Shown: positions 62,815-64,000 of the stretch, piece by piece
How positions within the stretch are numbered: the first letter of the stretch is position 1
Layout of the letters: every line of letters starts with the position of its first letter
NCBI GenBank assembly: GCA_949825045.1
Contig: OX463822.1
Coordinates: forward strand, 2,423,001-2,487,000
Source: Argyresthia goedartella
Taxonomy: Eukaryota > Arthropoda > Insecta > Lepidoptera > Argyresthiidae
Direction: 5' to 3'
Length of the DNA stretch: 64,000 nt
Notes under the pieces: model-generated
What the model was told of the DNA's origin: nothing
The model's database searches: none
The model's input: only the letters and a program-made list of their open reading frames with translations
Position numbers and translations under genes: made by a program

Positions 62815-63450
62815 ATACAATAAAACAGAAAGGACATCTACAAAGGCGTGCTTATCTCTAAATGGAGATCTCTTCCAGCTAGCCCAAGGTTGATAAGAAG
62901 AATTTAATGTACATGATAGACGTATGTGCTCTGATAAATATACATACATATATTACTGGACTATTGAACTAACTGATAGATACACTACAAACACAAGTAC
63001 ACAAATCTAGGATAGAGAAAGATAATGCTCCTTCAAACGATTCCTGAAGACGGGGAGAAACGGAAATTCTCTGAAAGTGCAGGGAAGCGAGTTCCAAAGA
63101 GTGATCGCTCGCAATCGAAAACAGTGCTTGTATGCGACGGTATTGTGATGAGGGATAGAGAGCAGGGAAGCCCTGTGAGTTCTATGTGGACGAGCCGAAG
63201 GGAGAAATTGAAAAAGATCACGGAGAAAGCTAGGGTATCAAGGGTTAGTTAATAGAAGAGAGTATGTAGTAAGAGTATGTTGAATAGAAGAGTGAGGATG
63301 TGTGTATAAAAGCGAAGACGGATCGGCCCATTTTAACTACTTGCGATACTGCGAGACGTGGTCAAACTTGTGCAGTCCGAAGATAAACCGAATCCCGAGA
63401 TTTTGAAGTCGCTCCAGTCTGTTCAGTTGCTTTTCGTTGTTTTTTGTTTG
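62815..63450 (-). pseudogene. LINE-K, longest 3' copy
   Basis: On minus: KQLNRLERLQNLGIRFIFGL, then HKFDHVSQYRK, stop, LKWA.PS, then ARPHRTHRASLLSIPHHNTV and AYKHCFRLRAITLWNSLPCT, FREFPFLPVFRNRLKEHYLS to the stop at about 63010. This is the segment downstream of the RT thumb and the ORF2 end. At least one stop and one frame change are seen. The 3' UTR core is at 62843-62862 (plus CGTGCTTATCTCTAAATGGA). It gives the best view of this LINE's C-terminus. Confidence 0.8.
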
Positions 63451-64000
63451 TCAAAACATGTTATCATTACCACTATCACTCGGCAATTAACAGTCCAATT
63501 AACGATTGATTTACCACTTATTGGACTAGTGGCATTCGCCATTAGGAAAAATACACAAAGGCCAATTTTCCTTTACGAAATTCTCCTATCATCGAATGGA
63601 TTGGGGGGTAGGCAGGTGCACAGGTTCGCGTGCAGACACAATCGATCGACTGCTCAATGTTTCATGGCTGGGGGTCCCGTTGACTCATACTGCATGGTGG
63701 ATGTAGAGTTGAGAATGTGCGAGATATGGCACGGCACGAGAAGGATTTGAATAGAATAGAAGATAATGCCATTTATTTACTGTATCAGCATAAACACATA
63801 AAAACTCATAAAAAATTATAAAATAAAAGTAACACAATGCAAAACGCAGACATAAAATCAACAAAAACAAGACCAAAAATGTAATTAATTACAAATTCAT
63901 AATAATATTCTTTAAATATGTATTCTCTATGTGGGGGTCCACATAAAGTTTTGAGTGGTTTCACTGCTATGTGCACATGCTGCGACAGCAAAAGGGCATA
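63451..64000. other. Unassigned sequence at the window edge
   Basis: Frames at 63358-63750 (plus) and 63685-63991 (minus) overlap and show no family motif. Confidence 0.35.

Overview
The window looks like gene-poor DNA from a moth or butterfly (Lepidoptera). This rests on the mix of repeats: two tRNA-headed SINE families with clear B boxes, 5'-truncated LINEs with (ATT)n, (AATA)n or (ATGAAT)n tails, an RTE-type LINE, a piggyBac relic, a BEL/Pao, a Jockey and a Ty3/gypsy element, and a repeat beginning AGGGTTCC that I remember as common in Lepidoptera. No database search was run. I found no host protein-coding gene, rRNA or free-standing tRNA that I could support.

The centre of interest is 38.8-54.4 kb, a three-level nest of retrotransposons, all on the minus strand. 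The outermost is a BEL/Pao element whose 279-bp 5' LTR (TGTTACGG...CCAACA) has been split. A nearly complete 5.24-kb Jockey-type LINE (43526-53734) sits in that LTR between copies of the 9-bp duplication CAATTCGAC. A 4961-bp Ty3/gypsy element (47021-51981) sits inside the Jockey ORF1 between copies of the 4-bp duplication TGGC. The gypsy element has two identical 159-bp LTRs, an intact 1221-codon pol, a gag reduced to its Arg/Gly-rich tail, and a small reading frame upstream of gag for an 84-residue protein with a myristoylation-like start and one membrane segment. The outer elements are GC-rich and the inner one is AT-rich like the flanks. A ~496-bp near-palindrome abuts the BEL LTR.

Region by region. 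0-6 kb: mostly unassigned AT-rich DNA with a 30-bp minisatellite and SINE fragments. 6.4-7.4 kb: C-terminal third of a piggyBac transposase. 8-13 kb: two miRNA-sized hairpin elements, SINEs and LINE tails. 13.5-17.3 kb: two 5'-truncated copies of one LINE. 18-22 kb: LINE 3' ends, with one LINE inserted in an RTE relic, and SINEs. 23.5-26.6 kb: two SINEs and a 5'-truncated LINE carrying one frameshift and one stop. 26.7-31.9 kb: RTE and other LINE relics and perfect short palindromes. 33-38.4 kb: LINE end, foldback element, SINE and a 231-bp mariner-like MITE with TA flanks. 54.4-64 kb: two inverted-repeat MITEs (one holding a SINE), more LINE ends, and a poly(T)/poly(A)-tailed retroposed piece.

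Functionally there is no host pathway here. The window records successive transposition. The intact pol and identical LTRs make the gypsy element the only plausible recent mover, and its missing capsid region means it would need gag supplied in trans.
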